Shown here: positions 56,487 through 64,000 of the stretch, in pieces
Layout of the letters: each line of letters begins with the position of its first letter
How positions within the stretch are numbered: position 1 is the stretch's first letter
Assembly: GCA_019232625.1 (NCBI GenBank)
Contig: JAFANP010000052.1
Span: 1-64,000 of the forward strand
Reading direction: 5' to 3'
Length of the DNA stretch: 64,000 nucleotides
Source of the DNA: Alphaproteobacteria bacterium
GTDB lineage: Bacteria; Pseudomonadota; Alphaproteobacteria; Sphingomonadales; Sphingomonadaceae
The notes under the pieces: model-generated
What the model was told of the DNA's origin: nothing
The model's input: only the letters and a program-made list of their open reading frames with translations
Database searches by the model: none
Position numbers and translations under genes: made by a program

Positions 56487-56991
56487 AGCCCCTGAACGTC
56501 CAGTGCTTCGCCTGTTCCCACGGGCCGTCGAGATAGCGCCAGGTGGCGAGCCCTCGGAGGGTCAGGGGGCGGCCTTCGAAGCGGCCGCGGAGCATCTGCT
56601 GGAGGCGCCTCGCCTCCTTCGGCTCGACCTTGTTCTGGATGGTGACGTGCGGCGTCCAGGGCGCGCGGTCCTGCGGCGTCAGCAGCCCGGAGAGGCCGAG
56701 GGCGAGTTCGTAGCGCATGTCGGCGAGCTCCTCGCTCGCGATGCGCAGCGCCGTTCCCCCGCCAAGGTCCATGAGGCCGGCGATCGCCGCGCGCGGCGGC
56801 GGGGCGGCGGCATAGGCCGCGAGGCGGCGGTGGAGCTCGCCCTCCGCGCTCGGCGGGAGCTGGTGGAACAGGGTGAGGTGCGCGGGCACCCGGTTGCGGT
56901 CGGGCGGGTAATGGACCCGCCGCAGCTCCTGCAGCCAGCCATTGTCGCCGTCTCCGAACAGGGCGGTGACGATGAGCGGCGCCGCGGCCAT
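56485..56991 (-). CDS. 2'-5' RNA ligase/LigT-like phosphoesterase
   Basis: 168 aa with the two HxT motifs of the 2H phosphoesterase fold: VPAHLTLFHQLP and WTPHVTIQNKV. The second follows after about 80 residues, as expected. Function is uncertain: RNA 2',3'-cyclic phosphodiesterase or ligase. It begins 2 bp after the stop of the second kup gene, so the two are probably one transcript. Confidence 0.85.
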   Translation of the reverse strand: MAAAPLIVTALFGDGDNGWLQELRRVHYPPDRNRVPAHLTLFHQLPPSAEGELHRRLAAYAAAPPPRAAIAGLMDLGGGTALRIASEELADMRYELALGLSGLLTPQDRAPWTPHVTIQNKVEPKEARRLQQMLRGRFEGRPLTLRGLATWRYLDGPWEQAKHWTFRG

Positions 56992-56993
56992 CC

Positions 56994-58898
56994 TCAGATC
57001 TCGACCTGGCTGCCGAGCTCGACGACGCGGTTGGGCGGCAGGCGGAAGAATTCCATCGCGCTCTCGGCGTTGCGCAGCATCCAGGCGAACAGCTTCTCGC
57101 GCCAGATCGCCATGCCCGGCTTGGGCGAGGCGATGAGCGTCTGGCGGGCGAGGAAGAAGCTGGTCTCCATCATCCTGACGTTGGGGCCGCAGCGCACGGT
57201 CCGCAGCGCCTCTGGAATGTCGCTGTCATCCATGAAGCCGAAGCGCAGGATGAGGCGGTAGAAGCCGCTGCCGAGATCGTGCAGCTCGCAGCGCCTTTCC
57301 TCCTCGACGTGCGGCACGTCCTCCGTCTCGACGGTGAGCAGCATCACGCGCTCGTGAAGGCAGCGATTGTGCTTGAGGTTGTGGAGCAGCGACGGCGGCA
57401 CCCCCTCCGGCGAGGCGGTCATGAAGACGGCGGTGCCGGCGACTCGGGTGGCGCTGTTGGCGGCCGAGCGGATGAATATCTCGACCGGCATGGCCGAGTC
57501 GCGCATCCGCGCGCGCATCAGCTGTCGCCCGCGCGACCAGGTGGTGAGCAGGGTGAAGACGACGATCCCGACCAGCAGCGGGAACCAGCCGCCGTCGGGA
57601 AACTTGGTGAGCGTCGCGGCGAAGAAGGCCGCGTCGACGATCAGGAACAGGCCGAGCAGGGGCAGAGTGAGCCAGCGCTTCCACTTCCACAAGGTGAGGA
57701 GGAGGACGCCGAGCAGGCAGGTGTCGATCAGCATCGCGCCGGTGACGGCGATGCCGTAGGCGGAAGCGAGGTCGCTGGAGCTGCGGAAGCTGGCGACCAG
57801 CGCGATCACCGCCACCATCAGCACCCAGTTGACCACCGGTATGTAGATCGTCGCCTGGCGCGCGCCGGTGTAGAGGATGCGAAGGCGCGGCACGAAGCCG
57901 AGCTGGATCGCCTGGTGCGTCACCGAAAAGGCGCCGGAGATCACCGCCTGAGTCGCGATCAGGGCGGCGAGCGTGGTGATCACGACCAGAGGAAGCGCGA
58001 AGCCGGCGGGGGCGAGGCTGTAGAAGGGGCTGGCGATGGTCGCCGGATTCTCGAGCAGCAAGGCGCCCTGGCCGAAATAATTGAGGGCGAGCGCCGGCAG
58101 CACGCCGAACGCCCAGCCGGCAGCGATCGGGCGGCGGCCGAACTGGCCCATCTCGGCGTAGAGCGCCTCGGCGCCGGTGACCGCCAGCACGACCGACCCC
58201 AAGGCAAGGAACGCGCGCAGCGGGTCGGCCGCGACGAAGGCCCAGGCATAAGCCGGGTCGAGCGCGGCGAGGATCGAGGGATGGCGGGCCACCGCCATGC
58301 CGCCGAGGACCGCGAGGGTCAGGAAGTAGACGAGGAGGATCGGCCCGAAGGCCGCCGACAGGCGAGGCGCGCCCGCGCGACGGCCGAGGAAGAGGAAGCC
58401 GAGCAGCAAGACCGCGATCGGCACCACCGCCGGCTCGAGGCTGGGGTGGACGATGGCAAGCCCCTCGACCGCGGCCAGGACGGAGATGGCGGGGGTGATC
58501 ATCGAATCGCCGTAGAAGAGGGCGCAGGCGAAGACGCCGAGCAGCACGATCGAACGGGTGCGCCCGGCGCCGCCGGCGCTGCGCGAGATCAGCGCCAGCA
58601 AGGCGAGGCTCCCCCCCTCCCCCTTGTTGTCGGCGCGGGTGAGGACGGTGATGTACTTGAGAGTCACCACCAGCATCATCGACCAGAAGATGAGGCTGAG
58701 GATGCCCAGCACCGTGGCGGGAGCGATGGCCAGACCGTGGTGGCCGGCGAAGGCCTCGCGCAAAGCGTAGAGCGGGCTGGTGCCGATGTCGCCGAAGACG
58801 ACGCCGACGGCGCCGAGCGTCAGCGCCGTGAAGCCCGGCCGCAGCCGCGGGGCGCCCGTGCCTTCGGCGGGCGGAGAGGGAGCGGCGATGTCGGCCAT
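56994..58898 (-). CDS. kup: KUP family potassium transporter (second copy)
   Basis: 634 aa from ATG 58898 ([13 protein letters not shown]); the track adds 31 codons. It shares the motif set of the first copy: [30 protein letters not shown], and a C-terminal [18 protein letters not shown] closely like [18 protein letters not shown] there. There are about twelve membrane segments and a cytosolic C-terminal domain. Two Kup proteins are common in this order. The coupled LigT-like gene follows. Confidence 0.93.
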   Translation of the reverse strand: MADIAAPSPPAEGTGAPRLRPGFTALTLGAVGVVFGDIGTSPLYALREAFAGHHGLAIAPATVLGILSLIFWSMMLVVTLKYITVLTRADNKGEGGSLALLALISRSAGGAGRTRSIVLLGVFACALFYGDSMITPAISVLAAVEGLAIVHPSLEPAVVPIAVLLLGFLFLGRRAGAPRLSAAFGPILLVYFLTLAVLGGMAVARHPSILAALDPAYAWAFVAADPLRAFLALGSVVLAVTGAEALYAEMGQFGRRPIAAGWAFGVLPALALNYFGQGALLLENPATIASPFYSLAPAGFALPLVVITTLAALIATQAVISGAFSVTHQAIQLGFVPRLRILYTGARQATIYIPVVNWVLMVAVIALVASFRSSSDLASAYGIAVTGAMLIDTCLLGVLLLTLWKWKRWLTLPLLGLFLIVDAAFFAATLTKFPDGGWFPLLVGIVVFTLLTTWSRGRQLMRARMRDSAMPVEIFIRSAANSATRVAGTAVFMTASPEGVPPSLLHNLKHNRCLHERVMLLTVETEDVPHVEEERRCELHDLGSGFYRLILRFGFMDDSDIPEALRTVRCGPNVRMMETSFFLARQTLIASPKPGMAIWREKLFAWMLRNAESAMEFFRLPPNRVVELGSQVEI

Positions 58899-59049
58899 GT
58901 CAAAGGAGGGCTGGAGTGCCTCGCGCGAAGCCCGGGATCCGCCGGGCCGGCGGCGCTTAGCACCGCCACCGCCGCTTCGCAACGGCGACAAAGGCGAATC
59001 CCGCCGCTATAGGCGCGCCGAAACCGGTAGAGAGACGAGGAGCCTTAAG

Positions 59050-60150
59050 ATGCGCGTCGGCGTGCCCAAGGAAATCAAAGTTCACGAATATCGCGTCGGC
59101 CTGACTCCGGCTTCGGTCGCGGAGCTGACCGGCGCGGGCCACGAAGTGGTGGTCGAGACCAAGGCCGGACAGGGCATCGACTTCTCCGACCGCGACTATG
59201 TCGAGGCCGGCGCGCGCATCGTCGGGACTCCGCAGGAGGTCTTCGCCTCGTCGGACATGATCGTGAAGGTGAAGGAGCCCCAGCCCTCCGAGGTGGCGAT
59301 GCTGGAATCGCGCCACACGCTCTTCACCTATCTCCACCTCGCCGCCGACAAGCCGCAGGCGGAGGGGCTGATGAAGTCCGGCGCGACCTGCATCGCCTAC
59401 GAGACGGTGACGGCGGACGACCGCTCGCTGCCGCTCCTGAAGCCGATGTCCGAGGTGGCCGGGCGCATGTCGGTCCAGGTCGGCGCCCATTATCTGGAGA
59501 AGGAGCAGGGCGGCCGCGGCGTGCTGCTCGGCGGCGTCCCCGGCGTCGCGCCGGCGACGGTGGCGATCCTCGGCGGCGGCGTCTCGGGCGTCAACGCGGC
59601 GCAGATGGCGGTCGGCATGCGCGCCGACGTCACCATCTACGACATCTCCAACGCGCGCCTTGCCGAGCTCGACATGTTCTTCGGCAGCCAGATCAAGACC
59701 GCCTACGCCTCCCGCGCCGCGATCGCCGCCGCCGTCGCCAAGTCTGAGCTCGTGATCGGAGCGGTGCTCGTCCCCGGCGCCGCCGCGCCCAAGCTCGTCA
59801 CCCGCGACATGCTGAAGACGATGAAGCGCGGCTCGGTGCTGGTCGACATCGCGATCGACCAGGGCGGCTGCTTCGAGACCTCGCGCGCGACGACCCACGA
59901 GGACCCTGTCTACGAGGTGGACGGGATCATCCATTATTGCGTCGCCAACATGCCCGGCGCGGTCGCCCGGACCTCCGCCTTCGCGCTGAACAACGCCACC
60001 CTGCCCTTCGTGCTTCGAATCGCCAACGAGGGCGCCGACGCGGCGATGGCCGCCGACCCGCACCTCGCCGCCGGCCTCAACGTCTCGGGCGGCAAGATCC
60101 GCCACCAGGCGGTGGCGGAGGCGCTCGACCTGCCGTTCGAGGCCGCCTGA
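59050..60150 (+). CDS. ald: Alanine dehydrogenase
   Basis: 366 aa from ATG 59050; the track start at 58780 lies in the kup2 upstream region. Motifs are [20 protein letters not shown], the catalytic Lys in [20 protein letters not shown] with the catalytic His, the NAD fold [20 protein letters not shown], and [18 protein letters not shown]. It interconverts alanine and pyruvate + NH3 with NAD. It stands alone, divergent from kup2. Confidence 0.96.
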   Translation: MRVGVPKEIKVHEYRVGLTPASVAELTGAGHEVVVETKAGQGIDFSDRDYVEAGARIVGTPQEVFASSDMIVKVKEPQPSEVAMLESRHTLFTYLHLAADKPQAEGLMKSGATCIAYETVTADDRSLPLLKPMSEVAGRMSVQVGAHYLEKEQGGRGVLLGGVPGVAPATVAILGGGVSGVNAAQMAVGMRADVTIYDISNARLAELDMFFGSQIKTAYASRAAIAAAVAKSELVIGAVLVPGAAAPKLVTRDMLKTMKRGSVLVDIAIDQGGCFETSRATTHEDPVYEVDGIIHYCVANMPGAVARTSAFALNNATLPFVLRIANEGADAAMAADPHLAAGLNVSGGKIRHQAVAEALDLPFEAA

Positions 60151-60152
60151 GC

Positions 60153-60178
60153 GGAACAGAGTCGGAACGCTTGGCGTT
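60153..60178 (+). promoter_or_regulatory. EcfG-type promoter (exact consensus) for the DUF3072 gene
   Basis: GGAAC (60153-60157), 17-nt spacer, CGTT (60175-60178), directly after the ald stop. The GTG start follows 33 nt later, with AGGAG in between. Both boxes match exactly. Confidence 0.7.
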
Positions 60179-60211
60179 GGTGGGAGACATATCCATCGAC
60201 AGGAGCGAGAC

Positions 60212-60430
60212 GTGGCCGACGACGTGAAGAGCCAGCCGCAGGGCAATGCGGCCAAGGATCCGGACGACTGGGTGACCGGCGACGAGACGATGACCGGCGC
60301 CCAGGCGTCCTACCTGAAGACCCTGGCCGAGGAGGCCGGCGAGCCGTTCGACGAGACGCTGACGAAGGCGGAAGCCTCGAAGCGGATCGACGCGCTGCAG
60401 GAGCAGACCGGGCGCGGCGTGGACCATTGA
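60212..60430 (+). CDS. DUF3072 domain small protein, probable stress protein
   Basis: 72 aa from the GTG at 60212, with AGGAG 7-8 nt upstream. It shows the family core [20 protein letters not shown] and the following [18 protein letters not shown], resembling a small SAP-like helix pair. No signal peptide. Function unknown. The exact EcfG promoter suggests general-stress expression. Confidence 0.88.
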   Translation: MADDVKSQPQGNAAKDPDDWVTGDETMTGAQASYLKTLAEEAGEPFDETLTKAEASKRIDALQEQTGRGVDH

Positions 60431-60498
60431 GGCGTCGCGGATCGGGTCCGAAAGCCCGTGCCCCTGAGCTGAACGGGTAGGATCGCGGGAGTCGCGGG

Positions 60499-60586
60499 TC
60501 GTCATCCCGGACCTGATCCCGGATCTCTCTCTTTCTTCGGCGGGAGCCGAAAGGCAGGGAGATGCCGGATCAGGTCCGGCATGACG
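60499..60586. repeat. Palindromic intergenic repeat (CGTCATCCCGGACCTGATC type)
   Basis: Left arm TCGTCATCCCGGACCTGATC and right arm GATCAGGTCCGGCATGACG are near-perfect complements, with a second inner hairpin around CTTCGGCGGGAGCCGAAAG. This is a well-spread alphaproteobacterial intergenic palindrome. It lies between convergent genes. Confidence 0.8.
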
Positions 60587-60606
60587 AGCGCGACCGGTTG
60601 GCGGCC

Positions 60607-61260
60607 TCAGCGCGCCTGCGCTTGCGCCCTTTGCTGGGCGACGATCGCCCTCGCCCGCTCCAGGAGCATGAGCTGCTCCTCGACCTGACCACGCCAGCGG
60701 GCGCCGGGCGGCGCGGTGGCGAGGAGGCGGCGCCAGATCGCCTCGGCCTCGTCGAGGCGACCGCCCTGCGCGAGCGAGAGGCCGTAGAAGAAGCTCGGTG
60801 CCGGGTGCCGCGGCGCGAGTGCGGCGGCGCGGCGGAAGGCGAGCTCCGCGGCCGGCGTCATCAGCCCTCCGGCGTGGAGGACGAGGGCGTTGCCGTAGCC
60901 GATCCACAAGGTCGCGTTGTCCGGGTGCGCCTTGAGCGCGGCGCCGATCAGCTGCGCCGCGCCCTCGGTGTCGCCGGCGCGCAGATAGGTGTCGGCCATG
61001 GTCAGCCAGGCGTCGGCATTGTCGAAGCGGCCCAGCATGTCGTGGCGCATCGCCGAAAAGGCGTTTTCCGGCACCTCCCGCTGCTCCGCGGCGCGGGTGG
61101 GGCTGCCGGCGAGGTTGGGGCGGCCCTGCCAGGCATAGCCCGCCAGCGCGATCAGCATCGCCGCGCCGACGAGCTGAAGTCCGGCGCCTTCGAGCCGGGC
61201 GAACCGCCACAAGGCGGCGAAGACGATCAGCGCCAAGGCGAGGAGGAAGATCCAGCCCAT
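60607..61260 (-). CDS. ccmI: Cytochrome c maturation protein CcmI/CycH (TPR type)
   Basis: 217 aa from ATG 61260, overlapping the ccmH stop by one base (TGATG). Two membrane helices at the start (IFLLALALIVFAALWRF and LVGAAMLIALAGYAW), then a periplasmic TPR domain (WLTMADTYLRAGDTEGAAQL, LAPRHPAPSFFYGLSLA). CcmI is thought to hold apocytochrome c for the haem lyase. It is shorter than classic CcmI (about 400 aa), a common form in sphingomonads. It ends the ccm series here. Confidence 0.9.
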   Translation of the reverse strand: MGWIFLLALALIVFAALWRFARLEGAGLQLVGAAMLIALAGYAWQGRPNLAGSPTRAAEQREVPENAFSAMRHDMLGRFDNADAWLTMADTYLRAGDTEGAAQLIGAALKAHPDNATLWIGYGNALVLHAGGLMTPAAELAFRRAAALAPRHPAPSFFYGLSLAQGGRLDEAEAIWRRLLATAPPGARWRGQVEEQLMLLERARAIVAQQRAQAQAR

Positions 61261-61685
61261 CAGCGCCGCCGCCGCCGGAAGCGGCCCCGCGCCAGCCAGG
61301 CGCCGAGCAGGAGGAGGAGGACGGGCGCGGCCCAGAGCGGCCAGGTGAGCGGCTCGACCGGCGGCCTGTAGCTCACCCATTCGCCGTAGCGCTCGACCAG
61401 CCAGCGGCGGATCGCCTCGGGCTTTTCCCCGGCCTTGATGCGCTCGCGCACCAGGCCCCGCATGTCGCCGGCCATGTCGGCATCGCTGTCGGCGATCGAC
61501 TGGCCCTGGCAGACGAGGCAGCGCAGCGTCTCCATCAGCGCCTTGGCCTCGGCCTCCTGCCTGGGGTCCGGAAGCTGGGTGTAGGCGTAGGGCGAGGGCG
61601 GCAGGGCGGATTGGGCGAGCGCCGGGACGGCGAGGACGAAGGCGAGCGCCGCGACGATCCTCCCCGGAACCGGCAGGGGGACCAT
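61260..61685 (-). CDS. ccmH: Cytochrome c maturation protein CcmH; start codon lies inside a repeat
   Basis: 141 aa from ATG 61685; another ATG at 61694 is possible. The signal peptide is RIVAALAFVLAVPALA, then the CxxC motif in LRCLVCQGQSIADSDADMAGDM, and the membrane anchor LWAAPVLLLLLGAWLA. CcmH reduces apocytochrome disulfides. The first residues (MVPLPVPG) are read from a palindromic repeat that fills the gap to ccmG, so the native start may have been replaced. Confidence 0.9.
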   Translation of the reverse strand: MVPLPVPGRIVAALAFVLAVPALAQSALPPSPYAYTQLPDPRQEAEAKALMETLRCLVCQGQSIADSDADMAGDMRGLVRERIKAGEKPEAIRRWLVERYGEWVSYRPPVEPLTWPLWAAPVLLLLLGAWLARGRFRRRRR

Positions 61686-61772
61686 GCGCAGCATGGTGGA
61701 GGGGCTGCTGCGGAGTCCGTGCAAGCCCCTCCACCCCGCTCCGCGCGGTCCCCCTCCCCGTCCCGGGGAGTA
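61662..61772. repeat. Palindromic repeat overlapping the ccmH start
   Basis: Left arm CCCCGGAACCGGCAGGGGGACC...GGTGGAGGGGCT, right arm AGCCCCTCCACC...GGTCCCCCTCCCCGTCCCGGGG. It has the same motif order as the repeat at 37293-37422. Both candidate ATGs of ccmH lie inside the left arm. Confidence 0.75.
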
Positions 61773-61789
61773 TTTGGAACGCACCCCGC

Positions 61790-62317
61790 TCACTTCGCTC
61801 GCTCCCAGGCGGCATGGATGGCGTCGACCTCCTCGGGGCGGATGTCGCCGATATGCTGGAGGCGGATGATTCCGCGGCCGTCGACGAGGAAGGTCTCGGG
61901 AACGCCCGAGGAGCCGAGCGCGAACTGGACCTGGCTGCGCGGATCGGCGCCGACCCGCTCGAACGGGTCGCCATAATCGCGGAGGAAGGCGGCGACGTCC
62001 TCGCCGCGGTCGCGGATGGCGACGGCGTCGATGGGAATTCCTCGCCGCTTGAGCGCCATCAGCTGCGGCGCCTCGGCGCGGCAGGGCAGGCACCAGCTGG
62101 CGAAGACGTTGACGAGGCGCGGGCCGCCGCGGGCGAGGTCGGCCGCGGCGAGGCCGGGATGTCCGGGGACCGCCGGCGCCAGCGCGAAGGCGGGGACCGG
62201 CTTGCCGATCATCTGCGAGCGGATCGCGGGATCGTCGCGCTTGCCGAGCCCGAGCAGGAAGACGAGCAGGAAGGCCGCGAAGACCGCGAGCGGCAGCCAG
62301 ATGAGCGCCCGCCTCAT
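61790..62317 (-). CDS. ccmG: Cytochrome c biogenesis thiol-disulfide protein CcmG/DsbE
   Basis: 175 aa from ATG 62317, overlapping the ccmF stop (ATGA). One N-terminal membrane helix (LIWLPLAVFAAFLLVFLLGLG), then a thioredoxin fold with WCLPC in NVFASWCLPCRAEAPQL and the cis-Pro loop SSGVPETFLVDGRGII. It keeps the apocytochrome cysteines reduced in the periplasm. The track ORF is a much longer out-of-frame extension. Confidence 0.95.
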   Translation of the reverse strand: MRRALIWLPLAVFAAFLLVFLLGLGKRDDPAIRSQMIGKPVPAFALAPAVPGHPGLAAADLARGGPRLVNVFASWCLPCRAEAPQLMALKRRGIPIDAVAIRDRGEDVAAFLRDYGDPFERVGADPRSQVQFALGSSGVPETFLVDGRGIIRLQHIGDIRPEEVDAIHAAWERAK

Positions 62318-64000
62318 GCCCAGGCCTCCTCGTCTCCGCGGCGGCGGGCGCGGCGCGCGCGGCGGACTCGGCCGACGAGGGCGAGGAAGCCGCCGAGCGC
62401 GACCATGAAGCCGCCGAGCCAGATGAGGGTGACGAACGGCTTCCACCACAAGCGCAGCTGCCAGCGCCCCGACTCGTCGGTCCGGCCGATGACGGTGTAG
62501 AGCTGGCCGTCGAGGCGGGTGGCGATCGCCGCCTCGCTCGTCTCGGTCGGCGGCGCGAAGAAAGCGCGCGCCTGCGGCCTGAGGAGGAACGGGCGGCCGC
62601 CGCCGCGGCGGGCGGTGAGCCTCGCCTCGATCGCCGTCCAATTGGGCCCGGCGACCGGCTGTACGGCGTCGAAGCGGACCGCATAGGGGCCGACCGAGAC
62701 CGTCTCGCCGGGCCGGGCCGCCACCAGCCTCTCCTCGGTGAAGGCGGCGTTGGACGCCATTCCGGCGAGGCTGACGGCGATGCCGAGGTGGGAAACGACC
62801 ATCCCCCAGATGAAGAGCGGCGTGCGCCTGAGGTTGCGCCCCCAGAGCGGCGCCAGGCTCGCCGTGCCGACTCCGAGCGCCAGGACGAGGCCGAGCAGCG
62901 GCAGCAGCCCCATGCCCGGCAGCAGCAGCATCGCCGCGAGCAAGGCGAGGGCGGTCGCGGCGAGCGGGACTCGCAGGCGGCGCCCGGCATCCTTCAACCG
63001 GTCGCGCCTCCAGCGCAGCGCGGGGCCGAGCGCCATCGCCAGCACCAGCGCGAGGGCGATCGGCCCTGCGGCGCTGTTGAAGTAAGGCGGGCCGACCGAG
63101 ACCTTGACCCCCATCGCCTCGGTCGCGAGCGGGTAGAGCGTGCCGACCAGGACGAGGCCGAGGATGACGGTGAGCAGCAGGTTGTTGAGCACCAGCGCGC
63201 CCTCGCGGCTGACCGGCTCGAACGTCGTCCCCTCCTTCACCGTGCCGACCCGCGCGCCGAACAAGGCGAGCGCACCGCCGATGTACAGAGCGAGCAGGAG
63301 GAGGATGAAGGCGCCGCGGCGCGGATCGACGGCGAAGGCGTGGACGCTGGTGAGGATTCCGGAGCGGACGAGGAAGGTGCCGACCATCGACATGGAGAAG
63401 GCGACGACCGCCAGCATCACCGTCCAGGCGCGCAGCGAATCCCGGGTGGCGAGGACGGTCACGGAGTGGAGCAAGGCGGTCGCCGCCAGCCACGGCATGA
63501 GCGAGGCGTTCTCCACCGGATCCCAGAACCACCAGCCGCCCCAGCCCAGCTCGTAATAGGCCCAGTAGGAGCCGGCGGTGATGCCGAGGGTGAGGAAGAT
63601 CCAGGCGATCAGCACCCAGGGGCGCATCGCTCGGGCGAAGGCGGGGCCGACGTCGCGGGTGACGAGCGCGCCAACCGCGAAGCTGAAGGCGATCGAGATG
63701 CCGACATAGCCGAAATAGAGGGTGGGCGGATGGAAGGCGAGACCCGGGTCCTGGAGCAGGGGATTGAGGCCGTTGCCTTCGAGCGGCGGTGGATCGAGGC
63801 GGCGGAACGGGTTCGAAGCGAAGAGCAGGAAGGCATAGAAGCCGAGGCCGATCGCCGCCTGCGCCGCCAGCGTGGCGAGCAAGGTGCGCTCGGGAAGGCT
63901 GCGCTCGAACAGGGCGACGGCGGCGCCGGCGACGGCGAGCACCGTCACCCAGAGCAGCATCGAGCCTTCGTGATTCCCCCAGGCGCCGGCGAACTTGTAG
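62314..64000 (-). CDS. ccmF: Cytochrome c haem lyase subunit CcmF (5' end outside window)
   Basis: The frame stays open past the track start (63960) to the window edge (YKFAGAWGNHEGS precedes MLLWV), so the gene is cut; about 562 of perhaps 650 residues are seen. The haem-binding WWD motif is clear (GWGGWWFWDPVENASLMPW), also GNHEGS and many membrane helices. CcmF with CcmH/CcmI attaches haem to apocytochromes such as the one at 22179-23108. Confidence 0.96.
   Translation of the reverse strand, partial: YKFAGAWGNHEGSMLLWVTVLAVAGAAVALFERSLPERTLLATLAAQAAIGLGFYAFLLFASNPFRRLDPPPLEGNGLNPLLQDPGLAFHPPTLYFGYVGISIAFSFAVGALVTRDVGPAFARAMRPWVLIAWIFLTLGITAGSYWAYYELGWGGWWFWDPVENASLMPWLAATALLHSVTVLATRDSLRAWTVMLAVVAFSMSMVGTFLVRSGILTSVHAFAVDPRRGAFILLLLALYIGGALALFGARVGTVKEGTTFEPVSREGALVLNNLLLTVILGLVLVGTLYPLATEAMGVKVSVGPPYFNSAAGPIALALVLAMALGPALRWRRDRLKDAGRRLRVPLAATALALLAAMLLLPGMGLLPLLGLVLALGVGTASLAPLWGRNLRRTPLFIWGMVVSHLGIAVSLAGMASNAAFTEERLVAARPGETVSVGPYAVRFDAVQPVAGPNWTAIEARLTARRGGGRPFLLRPQARAFFAPPTETSEAAIATRLDGQLYTVIGRTDESGRWQLRLWWKPFVTLIWLGGFMVALGGFLALVGRVRRARRARRRGDEEAWA

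Overview
The window is a GC-rich, densely coded chromosomal segment of an alphaproteobacterium, most likely a member of the order Sphingomonadales. The evidence is the divL-tsaE-amgK-murU-addB order, a complete exosortase A (XrtA/PEP-CTERM) exopolysaccharide cluster, GGAAC-N16/17-CGTT promoters of the alphaproteobacterial general stress sigma factor EcfG, and several families of GC-rich palindromic intergenic repeats that I associate with sphingomonads. I see no phage, IS element, plasmid gene or CRISPR array. Both edges cut genes: mfd on the left (5' end missing) and ccmF on the right (5' end missing, minus strand).

Layout. 1-13.4 kb: 3' part of mfd, a small zinc-ribbon-like protein, a GGDEF/EAL c-di-GMP protein, NAD kinase, tRNA-Asn, an isoprenylcysteine-methyltransferase-like membrane protein, a YbaK-type deacylase, a probable stress operon (Zn alcohol dehydrogenase plus membrane protein), a hemerythrin-like protein, secA and a GFA-family protein. 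13.4-33.9 kb: trxA-addA, then about 6 kb of other genes (YciI, small stress proteins, a 26-residue membrane peptide, kup, a probable sRNA, a TPR/cytochrome c pair, a lone Flp pilin), then addB-murU-amgK-tsaE-divL on the same strand. Def, recR, fmt and truA follow. The addB/addA pair, usually adjacent, is split here. 33.8-50.8 kb: the exopolysaccharide locus. An amidotransferase, exosortase A, glycosyltransferase, FemAB protein, polysaccharide deacetylase, secretion ATPase, outer-membrane protein, tyrosine kinase, Wzz and Wza form one minus-strand series. Behind it are a PLP decarboxylase and an acyl/aminoacyl ligase, and divergent from them an acyl carrier protein and an acetyltransferase. 51-64 kb: trxB, 4-hydroxyphenylpyruvate dioxygenase, an XRE regulator, an ABC exporter, tRNA-Met, a DUF3775 protein, a LigT-like protein with a second kup, alanine dehydrogenase, a DUF3072 protein, and the cytochrome c maturation genes ccmI-ccmH-ccmG-ccmF.

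The most interesting signals are not single enzymes. (1) Three exact EcfG-type promoters and three weaker ones mark a dispersed general-stress regulon; one exact site sits in front of a probable sRNA of about 80 nt with a C-rich, anti-Shine-Dalgarno-like hairpin loop and a clear intrinsic terminator. (2) The kinase upstream of tsaE has Tyr instead of the phosphoacceptor His, as in Caulobacter DivL. (3) Palindromic repeats have been taken into coding sequence: they encode the C-terminal tail of a glycosyltransferase, supply the stop of a decarboxylase and carry the start codon of ccmH. (4) A 26-residue membrane peptide gene has a palindromic operator over its -10 box. Overlapping stops and starts (ATGA, GTGA, TTGA, TGATG) are common, so several proposed starts are TTG or GTG.
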